DNA of 64,000 bases from Taibaiella sp. (GCA_019638495.1 JAHBTQ010000003.1:414967-478966); one strand, 5' to 3'. Positions 1 through 7,451 are shown, counted from the first letter of the stretch. The notes: generated by a model not told the origin, from the sequence alone. Program-made: numbers and translations.

Positions 1-331
1 GCGCCGGTTCCGCAGTTATTGCTGCCGCGGGGTCAAGCACCGCCTTGGGTAATGCGGCAGGCGTTTGCTTTGCAGTTGGCGTCTCCGATGTGGCCAAGGT
101 TTTTACTTCAGTAAGGTTTTCCGTAGCGGGTGCAGTTTTTACAGGCTGTGTTGCACTTTCTTTGGGAGCAGTCTTCTCGCTGGGCGGCGCTATTTCGCCC
201 AGCGTCTTTTTGTCGCCGGTATAAACGGCGGATGAGGAAACCTTTATTTTGCTGCCGGCCCTCTGGGCATAGACGCCCCTGCCGGTTGCGAACAGGCCTG
301 CAAAAAACAGCAAAATAATCTTGTGTTGCAT
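1..331 (-). CDS. Secreted protein of unknown function (3' part outside window)
   Basis: The frame is open from an ATG at 329-331 to the window edge, so about 110 residues are visible and the C-terminus is missing. The N-terminus (MQHKIILLFFAGLFATG) followed by VYAQ is a signal peptide with an SPI-type cleavage site. The rest is a low-complexity stretch rich in Pro, Ala, Lys and Thr, as in linkers of exported Bacteroidota proteins; no folded domain is visible. It lies 91 bp downstream of tatA on the same strand. What the missing part does cannot be told from here. Confidence 0.6.
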   Translation of the reverse strand, partial: MQHKIILLFFAGLFATGRGVYAQRAGSKIKVSSSAVYTGDKKTLGEIAPPSEKTAPKESATQPVKTAPATENLTEVKTLATSETPTAKQTPAALPKAVLDPAAAITAEPA

Positions 332-422
332 GTTTTATCGTTGTTTAAGCGGTGAAGCATGCAACCCTCAAAAAAGAGGGAAGCCAATAAACCAATAGTA
401 AAAAAGGGTAGCTAACGCTAAT

Positions 423-653
423 TTATGCGTTTGTACCGGGATTCCTGTCCTTATCTTTCAGACCGGATTCAATTTCATTCTTAATGCCGTCCTTGGCATC
501 ATTGAACTCACGGATGCCCTTACCCAACCCCCTCGCCAGCTCAGGGATTTTCTTGCCTCCAAACAACACCACGATGATAAGCAAAAGTATCATCAGCTCA
601 CCCGAATTGGGCATACCCATCAACAACTGCGGGAAGATATTCAGTAATGACAT
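423..653 (-). CDS. tatA: Sec-independent twin-arginine translocase subunit TatA/E
   Basis: The 76-residue protein has the TatA layout: one N-terminal membrane helix (about residues 17-33, ELMILLLIIVVLF), the GGKKIPELARGLGKGIREF hinge and amphipathic helix, then a short charged tail. TatA oligomers form the pore that lets folded proteins with a twin-arginine signal cross the inner membrane. The FGGKKIPELA motif is diagnostic of TatA/E rather than TatB. No tatC is in the window. Length is normal for the family. Confidence 0.93.
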   Translation of the reverse strand: MSLLNIFPQLLMGMPNSGELMILLLIIVVLFGGKKIPELARGLGKGIREFNDAKDGIKNEIESGLKDKDRNPGTNA

Positions 654-758
654 CTGAAATTGATTTTAAAATATTATTGTAACCTTAATCTGTGAAAAAG
701 CAAAGATAGACAAATAAGCGTGCAATAGGGTGTTTTTTGTCAGGTGGCTAAACATTTA

Positions 759-798
759 ACAGCCTGCAACTGATACATAAACATCAATTGCAGGCTGT
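759..798 (-). terminator. Hairpin terminator downstream of the E2 gene
   Basis: An 11-bp perfect stem (759-769 pairs with 788-798) has an 18-nt loop that can form a further 4-bp pair. It lies 40 bp beyond the stop codon of the acyltransferase gene at 839. The T-tract is weak on either strand, so the terminator role is inferred from position. Confidence 0.5.
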
Positions 799-838
799 AT
801 ATTTATTATTATTTATCGCACTAATGCGACTGTTTGCG

Positions 839-2116
839 TTATGCAAGCATTGTTACCGGGTTCTCCAGGTAGGTCTTCAGCGTTTGCAGGAAGCGGGAAC
901 CTACTGCTCCGTCCACCACGCGGTGGTCGCAGCTCAGGGTCAGCTTCATCAGGTGGCGCACCACCACGGCTCCGTCTTCCACTACAGGCGTAGGGGTTAT
1001 CTTGCCTACCGCCAGTATGCATGCATCGGGCGGATTAATGATAGCTGTAAACTCATCAATATCCATCATACCCAGGTTAGAGATGGTAAACGTGTTGCCG
1101 GTAAATTCCTGTGGCTGAATCTTCTTGGTACGCGCCTTTTCTATCAGCGTGCCTGCTTCCACCGCTATCTGCGAGAGCGACTTTTGGTCGGCAAAGCGCA
1201 CTACAGGAACTATCAGACCCTCGTCAACAGCCACGGCCGTACCTATGTGTATGTGGTGGTTCTGGCGGATGAAATCGCCCATCCATGAGCTGTTTACTGC
1301 CGGATGTTTGCGCAGAGCCATAGCGCTCGCCTTTATCACCAGGTCGTTGAACGATACCTTTTCGGGCGATACATTGTTTATTGCCTTGCGGGCATCCATG
1401 GCTTTGTCCATGGTCACCGTCATGCGCAGGTAGAAGTGTGGCGCGCTGAACTTGCTCTCTGAAAGGCGCTGTGCTATTATGCGGCGCATTTGTGACAGGC
1501 TTGTATCAGTGTAGCCCTCTTCACCTGTAGGTGTAAACGATGGTATCTGTGGCGCAGCCTTGCCGGCGGGCGCTGCTGCCTGTGCGGCAGGAGTGTAGCT
1601 ATCTACATCGCGCTTTATCACGCGGCCATTGTCGCCTGAACCTTTAATTGCATTGATATTTACGCCTTTTTCTTCAGCCAGGCGTTTTGCCAGTGGCGAT
1701 GCTTTTACGCGGTCATCACTTTCGGTGGTCGCTTCCGGTTGTGGGGCTGGTGCAGGCTGGGCCACTGGTTGAGGCGCGGCTGCAGGAGCCGGTGTCGAAG
1801 GTGCGGCAGGCTCGGCTTTTGGTGCTGCGCTGCTGTTGTTACCACCTTCTGCGTCCAGTATTGACTGGAAATCCTCGCCCGGCTTGCCTATGATGGCCAT
1901 GATGCCATTTACTGGAACGCCCTTACCTTTTTCTACACCTATATATAACAGTGTGCCGTCTACGTATGGCATTACCTCCATGGTAGCCTTATCGGTCTCC
2001 ACTTCTGCTATTACATCGTCCGACTTTACTGTGTCGCCCACTTTCTTGTGCCACTCCGCTATCACGCCCTCTTTCATCGTATCGCTCAGAAGGGGCATGC
2101 GTATTGCTTCAGCCAT
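839..2116 (-). CDS. Pyruvate dehydrogenase complex dihydrolipoyl acetyltransferase (E2)
   Basis: The 425-residue protein has the classic E2 layout. An N-terminal lipoyl domain carries the lipoylated lysine in VETDKATMEVMPYVDG (about residue 44). A long Ala/Pro linker follows (about 95-135), then an E3/E1-binding domain (VKASPLAKRLAEEKGVNI), a second linker and the C-terminal catalytic domain ending in CDHRVVDGAVGSRFL with the active-site His and Asp. The opening MPLLSDTMKEGVI is typical of acetyl-transferring E2s; the 2-oxoglutarate type (PAVGES) is present elsewhere at 57772. It transfers acetyl groups to CoA in the cytoplasm. E1 and E3 genes are not adjacent. Confidence 0.92.
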   Translation of the reverse strand: MAEAIRMPLLSDTMKEGVIAEWHKKVGDTVKSDDVIAEVETDKATMEVMPYVDGTLLYIGVEKGKGVPVNGIMAIIGKPGEDFQSILDAEGGNNSSAAPKAEPAAPSTPAPAAAPQPVAQPAPAPQPEATTESDDRVKASPLAKRLAEEKGVNINAIKGSGDNGRVIKRDVDSYTPAAQAAAPAGKAAPQIPSFTPTGEEGYTDTSLSQMRRIIAQRLSESKFSAPHFYLRMTVTMDKAMDARKAINNVSPEKVSFNDLVIKASAMALRKHPAVNSSWMGDFIRQNHHIHIGTAVAVDEGLIVPVVRFADQKSLSQIAVEAGTLIEKARTKKIQPQEFTGNTFTISNLGMMDIDEFTAIINPPDACILAVGKITPTPVVEDGAVVVRHLMKLTLSCDHRVVDGAVGSRFLQTLKTYLENPVTMLA

Positions 2117-2229
2117 GTGTTTGTTCTGGTTTTAGGACATCAAAAGTAGATTTTTTTAAGGAAATGACTGTTACTAATTAGCCGGTATTAACGTTACCGG
2201 ATAGAGCTTAATTACCGATAGAAAAAGGT

Positions 2230-4125
2230 TTAATACTCTATCTGCATCCCCAGTCCTGCGCGCAGCTTGGCCAGGTTAGGGTTCACTGCTGCCATTGCCT
2301 CAAACATTTCGCTTTTGCTTAGCACGCGTGTACCCTCGTCCTCAGCGGTTTTTTCCTCCACTATCACAGTCGTAAGCCGCACCTTCATGCGGGCAGTGGT
2401 GTAGTAGAAGTCGATGATCTGGTTACGCAGCTCCTTGATGTAGGTGTCGGTTAGCTCGCTCGGGGTTATTATTCTCACCTCGTCCGGTGGGTGCACCTCA
2501 AACTTCACCAGGTTAAACTGGGCATAGAGCATTGTCTTATCTGCCGCTTTCAGTTGCTCTTTAAACGCTTCAAACACTGCCAGTGCAGGCTCATATGCTA
2601 TCTCCACAGGGCCTTGCTGGCGACTGGCGGCAGCCGATATCTCACTGTCCAGGTTATTGAGCAGACCCATCGATACCTTTCTCGATGCAGGTGCCGGAGA
2701 TGCCTGCGGCGGAGCGGGTGCGGGTGCTGCCTGCGGCACAGGGGGAACGGGAGAAGCCTGCGGCGGAGCGGGTGCAGAGTGCGGTATCACTGGCTCGTGC
2801 ACTGGCGCAGACTGTTGCATTACCTGTGCCGGCCTTGGTGCAGGCGCTTGCACCGGGGCAGGGGGTGGTGGCGGTGCCGGCGCGGGTTGTGGCGCAGGTG
2901 CCGAATTGTATGTCGCCTCAGCTTCACGGGCCACAGGAGCCTGGTAAGAGGGCTGGGGTGGAGGCGCTACGGTATCAGAGTTTTTTTTTTCTCCGGCCTC
3001 AGCCACTTGCATGCCGCTACCGGGTTTGGTAAACTGCAGCAGGTAGCAAAGGCGAATCAGGGCCAGCTCCACATGCAGGCGCTTGTTGGTAGCGCTCTTA
3101 TAGTTTAGTTCGCAGTCGTTCAGTACGTTCAGCGCAGAGATTATAAATGATGGTGGTGCCTGGTTGGCCTTTTCATGATAGAGGGGTTTCAGGTCGTTGG
3201 GCACATCCAGCAGCTTGGCCATGCGGGCATCTTTGCACAGCATCAGGTTGCGGAAGTTCTCTGCCAGGCCGGTAATGATCACATCGCCTTCAAAGCCGCG
3301 TTCCAGTGCAGCATCAAATTGTAGCAGCACTGTAGATACGTCTTGCGCCAGCATGGCATCCGTGAGGCGGAAGTAAAAATCAGCATCCAGCAGGTTCAGG
3401 TGCTCCATAGTGTTGGCATACGTCAGCATGCCATTGGTGAAGCTGGCTATCCTGTCCAGCATAGACAGCGCGTCGCGCATACAGCCTTCGCTCTTCTGGG
3501 CTATCACGTGCAGCGCCGCCTCATTGGCTATCATGCTTTCTTTGGCAGCAATACCCGCCAGGTGGTCCACGATATCGTTGGTTGTAATGCGCTTAAAGTC
3601 AAATATCTGGCAGCGGCTCAGGATGGTAGGCAGTATCTTATGCTTCTCCGTAGTGGCCAGGATAAAGATGGCATATGGCGGTGGCTCCTCCAGCGTCTTC
3701 AGAAACGCGTTGAAGGCCGAGGCGCTCAGCATATGCACCTCATCAATGATGTATATCTTGTATTTCCCGTGTTGCGGGGCAAAGCGGACCTGGTTGGTAA
3801 GCTCGCGAATGTCCTCCACGGAGTTGTTGCTGGCGGCATCCAGCTCAAAAACGTTGAACGAAGTATTGTCCCTGAAGCTGGTGCAGGTGCTGCAGGTTCC
3901 GCACGCCTCTACATCAGCAGTAGGGCTCTCACAGTTTATGGTCTTGGCCAGTATGCGCGCACAGGTGGTCTTGCCCACACCACGCGGACCGCAAAACAGG
4001 TAGGCGTGTGCCAGGTGGTGATTCTTGATGGCATTTTTCAGGGTAGTGGTTATGTGCTCCTGTCCCACAACCGTGTCAAAGGTCTGGGGCCGGTACTTCC
4101 GCGCAGATACTATATAGTCAGACAT
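2230..4125 (-). CDS. dnaX: DNA polymerase III subunit gamma/tau
   Basis: This is the clamp-loader ATPase of the replicative polymerase. Visible features, in order, are Walker A GPRGVGKTT (about residues 46-54), the zinc-binding cysteines of NCESP..CGTCSTC, Walker B IYIIDEVHML, sensor-1 LATTE and the SRC arginine finger in ILSRCQIFDF. Domain III then gives way to a very Pro/Ala/Gln-rich linker (about 385-500) and a conserved C-terminal domain. At 631 residues it is a full tau-like form. Sequence 3' of the ATPase has no obvious slippery heptamer. The start ATG at 4123-4125 gives the canonical opening. Confidence 0.96.
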   Translation of the reverse strand: MSDYIVSARKYRPQTFDTVVGQEHITTTLKNAIKNHHLAHAYLFCGPRGVGKTTCARILAKTINCESPTADVEACGTCSTCTSFRDNTSFNVFELDAASNNSVEDIRELTNQVRFAPQHGKYKIYIIDEVHMLSASAFNAFLKTLEEPPPYAIFILATTEKHKILPTILSRCQIFDFKRITTNDIVDHLAGIAAKESMIANEAALHVIAQKSEGCMRDALSMLDRIASFTNGMLTYANTMEHLNLLDADFYFRLTDAMLAQDVSTVLLQFDAALERGFEGDVIITGLAENFRNLMLCKDARMAKLLDVPNDLKPLYHEKANQAPPSFIISALNVLNDCELNYKSATNKRLHVELALIRLCYLLQFTKPGSGMQVAEAGEKKNSDTVAPPPQPSYQAPVAREAEATYNSAPAPQPAPAPPPPPAPVQAPAPRPAQVMQQSAPVHEPVIPHSAPAPPQASPVPPVPQAAPAPAPPQASPAPASRKVSMGLLNNLDSEISAAASRQQGPVEIAYEPALAVFEAFKEQLKAADKTMLYAQFNLVKFEVHPPDEVRIITPSELTDTYIKELRNQIIDFYYTTARMKVRLTTVIVEEKTAEDEGTRVLSKSEMFEAMAAVNPNLAKLRAGLGMQIEY

Positions 4126-4600
4126 ACTTTAGAAAGGGCACAAAGATATTTATAATGCAGCAACTATACCCGCAGCCTCATCTATGTGCCTATACAAATG
4201 TACGTTGCGAAAAAGAACAATTTTTCCGGTATGAGGGAACTTATCCACAATTAGGCCGGGGGTATTGGCGGGGCGCATACCGCTGCCGTAAATTGCCTGC
4301 ATGACCGGGATGGAGTGGCAACGGGTAACAGACAGGCTATATACCTGCAGCAGCGGCAAGTGGACCTTCAAAAGGTTCCAGTCAGGAAAGAGCACCATAT
4401 GGTCTATCTGGAAAGGCGATGAAATGAAATTCAGCACTCACCACGAACACGAATTCCTAAGCAAAGCCGAGGTGGTGCTTTCAGATGTGCCGGAGTGGTG
4501 GTATGTGTAGGGGGAGGTGCTTGTCTGCAATTAGTGTTCCTCACCGACAACCAGCGACTATGAGACTCTTACAGAGATTCTCTATATTCACATATTAGAT
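4126..4600. other. Gap between dnaX and the paralogue pair, with two doubtful ORFs
   Basis: No convincing known gene is present in these 475 bp. A plus-strand ORF (4301-4510) overlaps a minus-strand ORF (4150-4437, GTG start immediately after a stop codon, ending 24 bp before dnaX). At most one is likely to be real. Near the right edge, ctatattca at 4582-4590 lies exactly 10 nt before the ATG at 4601. The same motif and spacing precede the second paralogue once the transposon is removed. Confidence 0.5.
4301..4510 (+). CDS. Small hypothetical protein, doubtful
   Basis: A 69-residue ORF (or 66 from the second ATG at 4310) is rich in Trp, Lys and Glu. It contains TIWSIWKGDEM and EFLSKAEVVLSDVPEWW, which reads more like a soluble protein than a chance frame. 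No ribosome-binding site is seen and a stop codon sits just upstream. The overlapping minus-strand ORF 4150-4437 competes with it. I do not recognise a family. Confidence 0.3.
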   Translation: MTGMEWQRVTDRLYTCSSGKWTFKRFQSGKSTIWSIWKGDEMKFSTHHEHEFLSKAEVVLSDVPEWWYV

Positions 4601-5410
4601 ATGGGCCTTGCATGCGACCGACAAAACAGACTTACGGCAAAATCTTTTGTCAAATTTGTTCATGTTATGCTCTTTTGTTCTATTGCCCTATTGGCATGTG
4701 GCCAAAAGAACGGAGAGTATTTTATAAACGAAGATGCTACACACACTACAAGGGTAGTGTACAAAGATGGTGTGCGTACTCTAAAGGAGCGTTTACTGAA
4801 GACGGACACAGGTTATGCCAAAGATGGAATTAGAGAAGAAATATTTGATGATGGAACTAAACAAGTTGAATACTATAAAGTTGGGCATCCGGATAGTCTC
4901 ATATTGGTGTATGATGCATTAGGCGTGCTAAATAGTAAAGTCCTATTGTACGAAGGAGGCATTATCGGTCCGACACATAGGTATTTTTCCAATGGGCGGC
5001 TGGAGGCTTTCTTATGGTTCACTATGCCCGCATATCCCGGAAAAGCAAATTTGCCAAAGTGGTCTTTAATTCGTGACAGCTCGGGTAAAAATATCTCCGA
5101 GCTCGGTCAGCCGATAGTACATACACTTATGAGCGATCGTGAAACCCAAACGAGTGATTCAGTAACGCTCTCTTTTTTCTTTTCGCCATCTCCGGATTCT
5201 ATGCACACAATTTTTTTGGTTAGAACGCAACGATTGAAAGAAAGTAAGATTGATACATTTAGCTCCTTTATTGAACTTCCACCCATGAAAATGATGATAC
5301 TTAAAAAGAGATACCCTTTCTACAAAGATGCCCGGTACTCAGGAGTCTTTTTGTTGCTGGATAACAAGGATAGAATTGTAGTGAGCGACACGGCAGCAGT
5401 GGAAAAGTAA
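4601..5410 (+). CDS. Lipoprotein of unknown function, paralogue A of a tandem pair
   Basis: The 269-residue protein has an N-terminal hydrophobic stretch ending in a good lipobox (IALLACGQ), so it should be lipidated and membrane anchored. It aligns along its whole length with the protein at 9197-10009. Shared blocks include DGIREE/Q, ERLLKTDTGY, VDTFSSFIELP.MKM and LLLDK..ILVSDT. The Gly/Asp-rich repeats with YY..G and SNGRLEAF recall MORN-type toxin-antidote or variant repeats, but no family is assigned. The start is supported by the equal N-terminal lengths of both paralogues. The copies once sat about 70 bp apart; a transposon now separates them. Confidence 0.8.
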   Translation: MGLACDRQNRLTAKSFVKFVHVMLFCSIALLACGQKNGEYFINEDATHTTRVVYKDGVRTLKERLLKTDTGYAKDGIREEIFDDGTKQVEYYKVGHPDSLILVYDALGVLNSKVLLYEGGIIGPTHRYFSNGRLEAFLWFTMPAYPGKANLPKWSLIRDSSGKNISELGQPIVHTLMSDRETQTSDSVTLSFFFSPSPDSMHTIFLVRTQRLKESKIDTFSSFIELPPMKMMILKKRYPFYKDARYSGVFLLLDNKDRIVVSDTAAVEK

Positions 5411-5473
5411 AGTCTTTTTACTTTACGGAGTTCTTTACCAGCAAGTAACATAGATACCTGAGTGCTTCCTATA

Positions 5474-5481
5474 TTCATTTT
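5474..5481 (+). repeat. Target-site duplication, left copy (ttcatttt)
   Basis: These eight bases directly outside the left terminal repeat are identical to 9183-9190 directly outside the right one. Eight bp is the duplication length known for the IS1595 family, so the element moved here intact as a single unit. Confidence 0.93.
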
Positions 5482-5505
5482 GGTAACTATATAGTTTAGT
5501 GTACC
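5482..5505 (+). repeat. Left terminal inverted repeat of the IS1595 element
   Basis: The 24-bp sequence begins ggtaactatatag and ends gtgtacc. It is the exact reverse complement of 9159-9182. It includes a 10-bp inner palindrome (actatatagt), a plausible transposase contact site. Confidence 0.95.
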
Positions 5506-5543
5506 GCAGAAAAGCGGTATATGAATTGCTGCGAATGGAGAGA

Positions 5544-5693
5544 TTATTGAGCAGCTTTTACCGAAGTGGTTTGCACTTTGGTAGTGAGTATTTTTGTGAT
5601 TGCTTTTTTGAAAGGTGCTTTCAGGTTGCCGTACTTAATCATAAGTTCGGCATCTGTCAGACCTTTTTTTTGCTTGTTAGTTGCGGCTTTCAT
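5544..5693 (-). CDS. Small basic protein (49 aa), transposon passenger
   Basis: Reading the minus strand from ATG at 5691-5693 to TAA at 5544-5546 gives 49 residues, opening MKAATNKQKKGLTDAEL and continuing MIKYGNLKAPFKKAITKIL. It is Lys-rich, has a plausible amphipathic helix and ordinary codon use. It is a better gene candidate than the 97-aa plus-strand ORF that covers it (5499-5792), which is Cys/Phe-rich like an antisense shadow. Two hairpins lie just upstream (5712-5736 and 5744-5768). A nucleic-acid-binding role in transposition is a guess from charge and position only. Confidence 0.45.
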   Translation of the reverse strand: MKAATNKQKKGLTDAELMIKYGNLKAPFKKAITKILTTKVQTTSVKAAQ

Positions 5694-5711
5694 ACGCTAA
5701 AAAGTTTAGTA

Positions 5712-5736
5712 AAGTTAAAGCAGTTTGCTTTAACTT
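5712..5736. repeat. Perfect 10-bp inverted repeat (operator- or hairpin-like)
   Basis: The arms aagttaaagc and gctttaactt enclose five bases. The site lies 19 bp upstream of the 49-aa ORF start, on its promoter side. A second inverted repeat (aaaaactt/aagttttt, 5745-5768) follows at once. A binding site for a regulator or the transposase, or an RNA hairpin, would all fit. Confidence 0.5.
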
Positions 5737-5837
5737 GCAAAGGAAAAAACTTTATAATGCAAGTTTTTAACAATGACGTGAAGATAGACTAAATATAAAG
5801 ATTGTTAGTATTATAACATAGGGTTGCCATTACAGAA

Positions 5838-5928
5838 TCGCCAAAATTCAACTTTTACGCAACGATATGGATGTAGTACGCTAAGTAATGGCGTAGCTGT
5901 ATCTTATTGCGTAAAAGGGCTTTGGCGA
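5838..5928. repeat. Long two-part inverted repeat inside the transposon
   Basis: Outer arms tcgccaaa (5838-5845) and tttggcga (5921-5928) pair perfectly. So do inner arms ttttacgcaa (5853-5862) and ttgcgtaaaa (5907-5916), with a smaller tacgc/gcgta pair (5877-5881/5891-5895) at the tip. Transcribed, it would form a rod of about 90 nt. It occupies the 300-bp non-coding stretch between the 49-aa ORF and the passenger lipoprotein. No T-tract follows, so it is not a plain terminator; a structured RNA or a protein-binding site is possible. Confidence 0.6.
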
Positions 5929-5941
5929 GCCTTGTGATGGC
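5919..5941 (+). repeat. Direct repeat, left boundary of the lipoprotein/membrane-protein cassette
   Basis: The two-part motif gctttggcga-N3-ttgtgatggc recurs as gctttggcga-N4-ttgtgatggc at 6774-6797. The pair brackets exactly the two-gene cassette and its terminator. It also overlaps the right arm of the long inverted repeat. Confidence 0.55.
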
Positions 5942-5994
5942 GATATTGATTTCAGTTACGCTATTTTTTTGTTCATCACTAAATACGCCAAAAA

Positions 5995-6291
5995 ATGAAA
6001 CACACAATTCTTGCCTTACTGGCTGGAGCTATGCTCGCCGGTAGCTGCTCAAAAAGCAGTAGTTCATCCCTTTCTTCGTCCGGTTACAGTTGCGTTTGTT
6101 CGCTGCGGTGGATGGGTGGTAGCGTTGCCAACCCCACATACAAGGACACGACAATGACATACAAGTATAGCGGCATTGATGGTGCCTATGCACGGAACAA
6201 ATGTGATAGTCAGCAGGGGTACATGTGGATCACATACGGTCGTGCTCATTCAGGTAACAATTATGTTGGTGCATCCTGTTCATTAAAGTAA
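5995..6291 (+). CDS. Small Cys-containing lipoprotein, transposon passenger
   Basis: The 98-residue protein has a short signal peptide with lipobox LAGSC (Cys 18), a Ser-rich spacer and a compact domain with four more cysteines (SCVCS near residues 33-35, KCD near 74, SCS near 95), enough for two disulfides after export. It is followed 19 bp later by a membrane-protein gene and both share one terminator. I know no family. Cargo lipoproteins in mobile elements can be secreted effectors, entry-exclusion factors or scavenging proteins; nothing here decides between them. Confidence 0.72.
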   Translation: MKHTILALLAGAMLAGSCSKSSSSSLSSSGYSCVCSLRWMGGSVANPTYKDTTMTYKYSGIDGAYARNKCDSQQGYMWITYGRAHSGNNYVGASCSLK

Positions 6292-6310
6292 CCATGAAAA
6301 ACGCAATGAT

Positions 6311-6736
6311 ATGAAGCATGGTATAGTATTAAGGTTGTCGTTTTTCGTACTGTATGTTCCGCTGATGATATTCGCCTTTTGGGTGTATTACTGGGCGTTT
6401 ACATCGTTTTCGGTTTGGTTGTCTGAGTTCAATCTGCTGTTTCTGCTGCTGGTCGGTTTTTCGTTGGGTACTGCAATTATTACGCTGGGTGCGCTTGGGC
6501 TCAGTAAGGGTTTATCCTATCTGATAGCGATATTTGAATATCGCTGGCTTAGGCTAACTGCTGCATGGCTTACAATGGCAGTATGCGTGTACGATGGTGG
6601 CAGTGTGCTGTATAATATGTGGCACCTGCTGGACTTCAGCTATACTACTCACGTTGTGGCTATCGGCATGGTAGGTCTTGGTATAATCTACCTTGTGGGG
6701 TTCATGGTATCTACGCTGTTCACGAAAGACATTTGA
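6311..6736 (+). CDS. Four-helix membrane protein, transposon passenger
   Basis: The 141-residue protein is very hydrophobic, with about four membrane segments (near residues 8-30, 37-62, 76-98 and 110-135) and short loops. It is the second gene of a two-gene unit with the preceding lipoprotein and is followed eight bp later by a strong terminator. No charged active-site pattern or known motif is visible. Pairing of a small exported lipoprotein with a small inner-membrane protein is compatible with an effector/self-protection pair, but that is speculation. Confidence 0.7.
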   Translation: MKHGIVLRLSFFVLYVPLMIFAFWVYYWAFTSFSVWLSEFNLLFLLLVGFSLGTAIITLGALGLSKGLSYLIAIFEYRWLRLTAAWLTMAVCVYDGGSVLYNMWHLLDFSYTTHVVAIGMVGLGIIYLVGFMVSTLFTKDI

Positions 6737-6743
6737 TAAAGAA

Positions 6744-6773
6744 AGCCCCGCAATGATTGGTTGCGGGGCTTTT
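6744..6773 (+). terminator. Rho-independent terminator after the passenger pair
   Basis: A 10-bp perfect GC-rich stem (agccccgcaa/ttgcggggct) with a seven-base loop is followed by TTTT. It lies eight bp after the stop of the membrane-protein gene, so it ends the lipoprotein/membrane-protein transcript. Confidence 0.92.
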
Positions 6774-6797
6774 GCTTTGGCGATACTTTGTGATGGC
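6774..6797 (+). repeat. Direct repeat, right boundary of the passenger cassette
   Basis: This is the second copy of gctttggcga-N-ttgtgatggc (see 5919-5941), starting directly behind the terminator T-tract. Confidence 0.55.
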
Positions 6798-6845
6798 TGA
6801 TTAAAAGTAGGGAAGTACAGGGAGGGTTGATATAGATTTTTGTTT

Positions 6846-6886
6846 GTTTACAGGTTGTAAACCGTCTATAATGTTTGTACATTGTA
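6846..6886 (+). promoter_or_regulatory. Operator-like palindrome and TTGTA repeats before a passenger gene
   Basis: A perfect 7-bp palindrome (gtttaca-ggt-tgtaaac, 6846-6862) is followed by two more TTGTA half-sites (6875-6879 and 6882-6886) just upstream of the ATG at 6901. Such clustering is typical of a repressor site. No DNA-binding protein is recognisable in the passenger set, so the factor is unknown. Confidence 0.45.
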
Positions 6887-6900
6887 ACAAACTTTATATT

Positions 6901-7086
6901 ATGCCAGTTGAGAAACTAACTATCCCGTCTGATAAGAAATTGGATGCAATTTTGTATCTGCTCGTTGAGATGCGGGTGTATCAAATGAACGCCGATAAAG
7001 GTGAACTTGCAACCGATTCAGGGTTAAATGAGGATTATAAGCAAGACGACTATATCAAATACTTGAATGAAAAGTATAAGGACTAA
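6901..7086 (+). CDS. Small soluble protein (61 aa), transposon passenger
   Basis: From ATG at 6901 the protein opens MPVEKLTIPSDKKLDAILYL and ends YKQDDYIKYLNEKYKD. It is helix-rich and mildly acidic. In-frame ATGs at 6844 and 6871 exist, but they would translate the operator-like palindrome region, so 6901 is preferred. Its stop overlaps that of the convergent 122-aa gene (7083). No family recognised. Size and shape would suit an antitoxin or regulator, without evidence. Confidence 0.55.
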   Translation: MPVEKLTIPSDKKLDAILYLLVEMRVYQMNADKGELATDSGLNEDYKQDDYIKYLNEKYKD

Positions 7087-7451
7087 TTGCGGTCTTCGGG
7101 ATTAGCTGCTGTATCTTCAAAACGTAGCCAGTATGCGAATTTTCCAAACCAACTGTTTATTTGCATTTCGGTTACGCCTTGTTTTTCCAGCAAGCGATTG
7201 AAGGCTTCTGCCCATTTAGATAGGGTTTCATTGTCCATTTTATGCCTTTCCAATACGCTTTTGAAAGATGGCTGCATGTTGAACCTTTTAGTTTCCAAGT
7301 CGGGCATTTTTTTTACGCAATCGCTCAATGGGATTGGTAAGCATTCTTTGTAGTGTTCGTTCACTTTTTCCGCATTCAAAAGTGATTTGATACTCCTATA
7401 CTCTAAAGGTATCATACTGTCAATTCGGGGATCAATTTTCTGCTTTTCCAT
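7083..7451 (-). CDS. Hypothetical protein (122 aa), transposon passenger
   Basis: This charged soluble protein contains KKMPDLETKRFNMQPSFKSV and KWAEAFNRLLEKQGVTEMQ, followed by SWFGKFAYWLRFE near the C-terminus. It lies downstream of the transposase on the same strand, with a hairpin between them (7492-7517). The aromatic C-terminal helix and central charged helix could bind nucleic acid or a partner; no motif is diagnostic. It overlaps the convergent 61-aa gene by three bases at the stop codons. Confidence 0.6.
   Translation of the reverse strand: MEKQKIDPRIDSMIPLEYRSIKSLLNAEKVNEHYKECLPIPLSDCVKKMPDLETKRFNMQPSFKSVLERHKMDNETLSKWAEAFNRLLEKQGVTEMQINSWFGKFAYWLRFEDTAANPEDRN

Noticed and set aside
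2491..3108. 205-aa Arg/Cys-rich ORF opposite the dnaX linker
   Set aside because: Shadow of the Pro/Ala-rich linker.
4150..4437. 95-aa minus-strand ORF upstream of dnaX
   Set aside because: GTG start directly after a stop codon, and it overlaps a competing plus-strand ORF. Its codon use is acceptable, so it is not excluded, but neither is supported.
5499..5792. 97-aa plus-strand ORF at the left transposon end
   Set aside because: Phe/Cys-rich, starts inside the terminal repeat and overlaps the better 49-aa minus ORF and two hairpins. No start signal.
6901..7451. Toxin-antitoxin pair (61-aa and 122-aa passenger genes)
   Set aside because: The genes are convergent rather than in one operon, and neither has a toxin or antitoxin motif.
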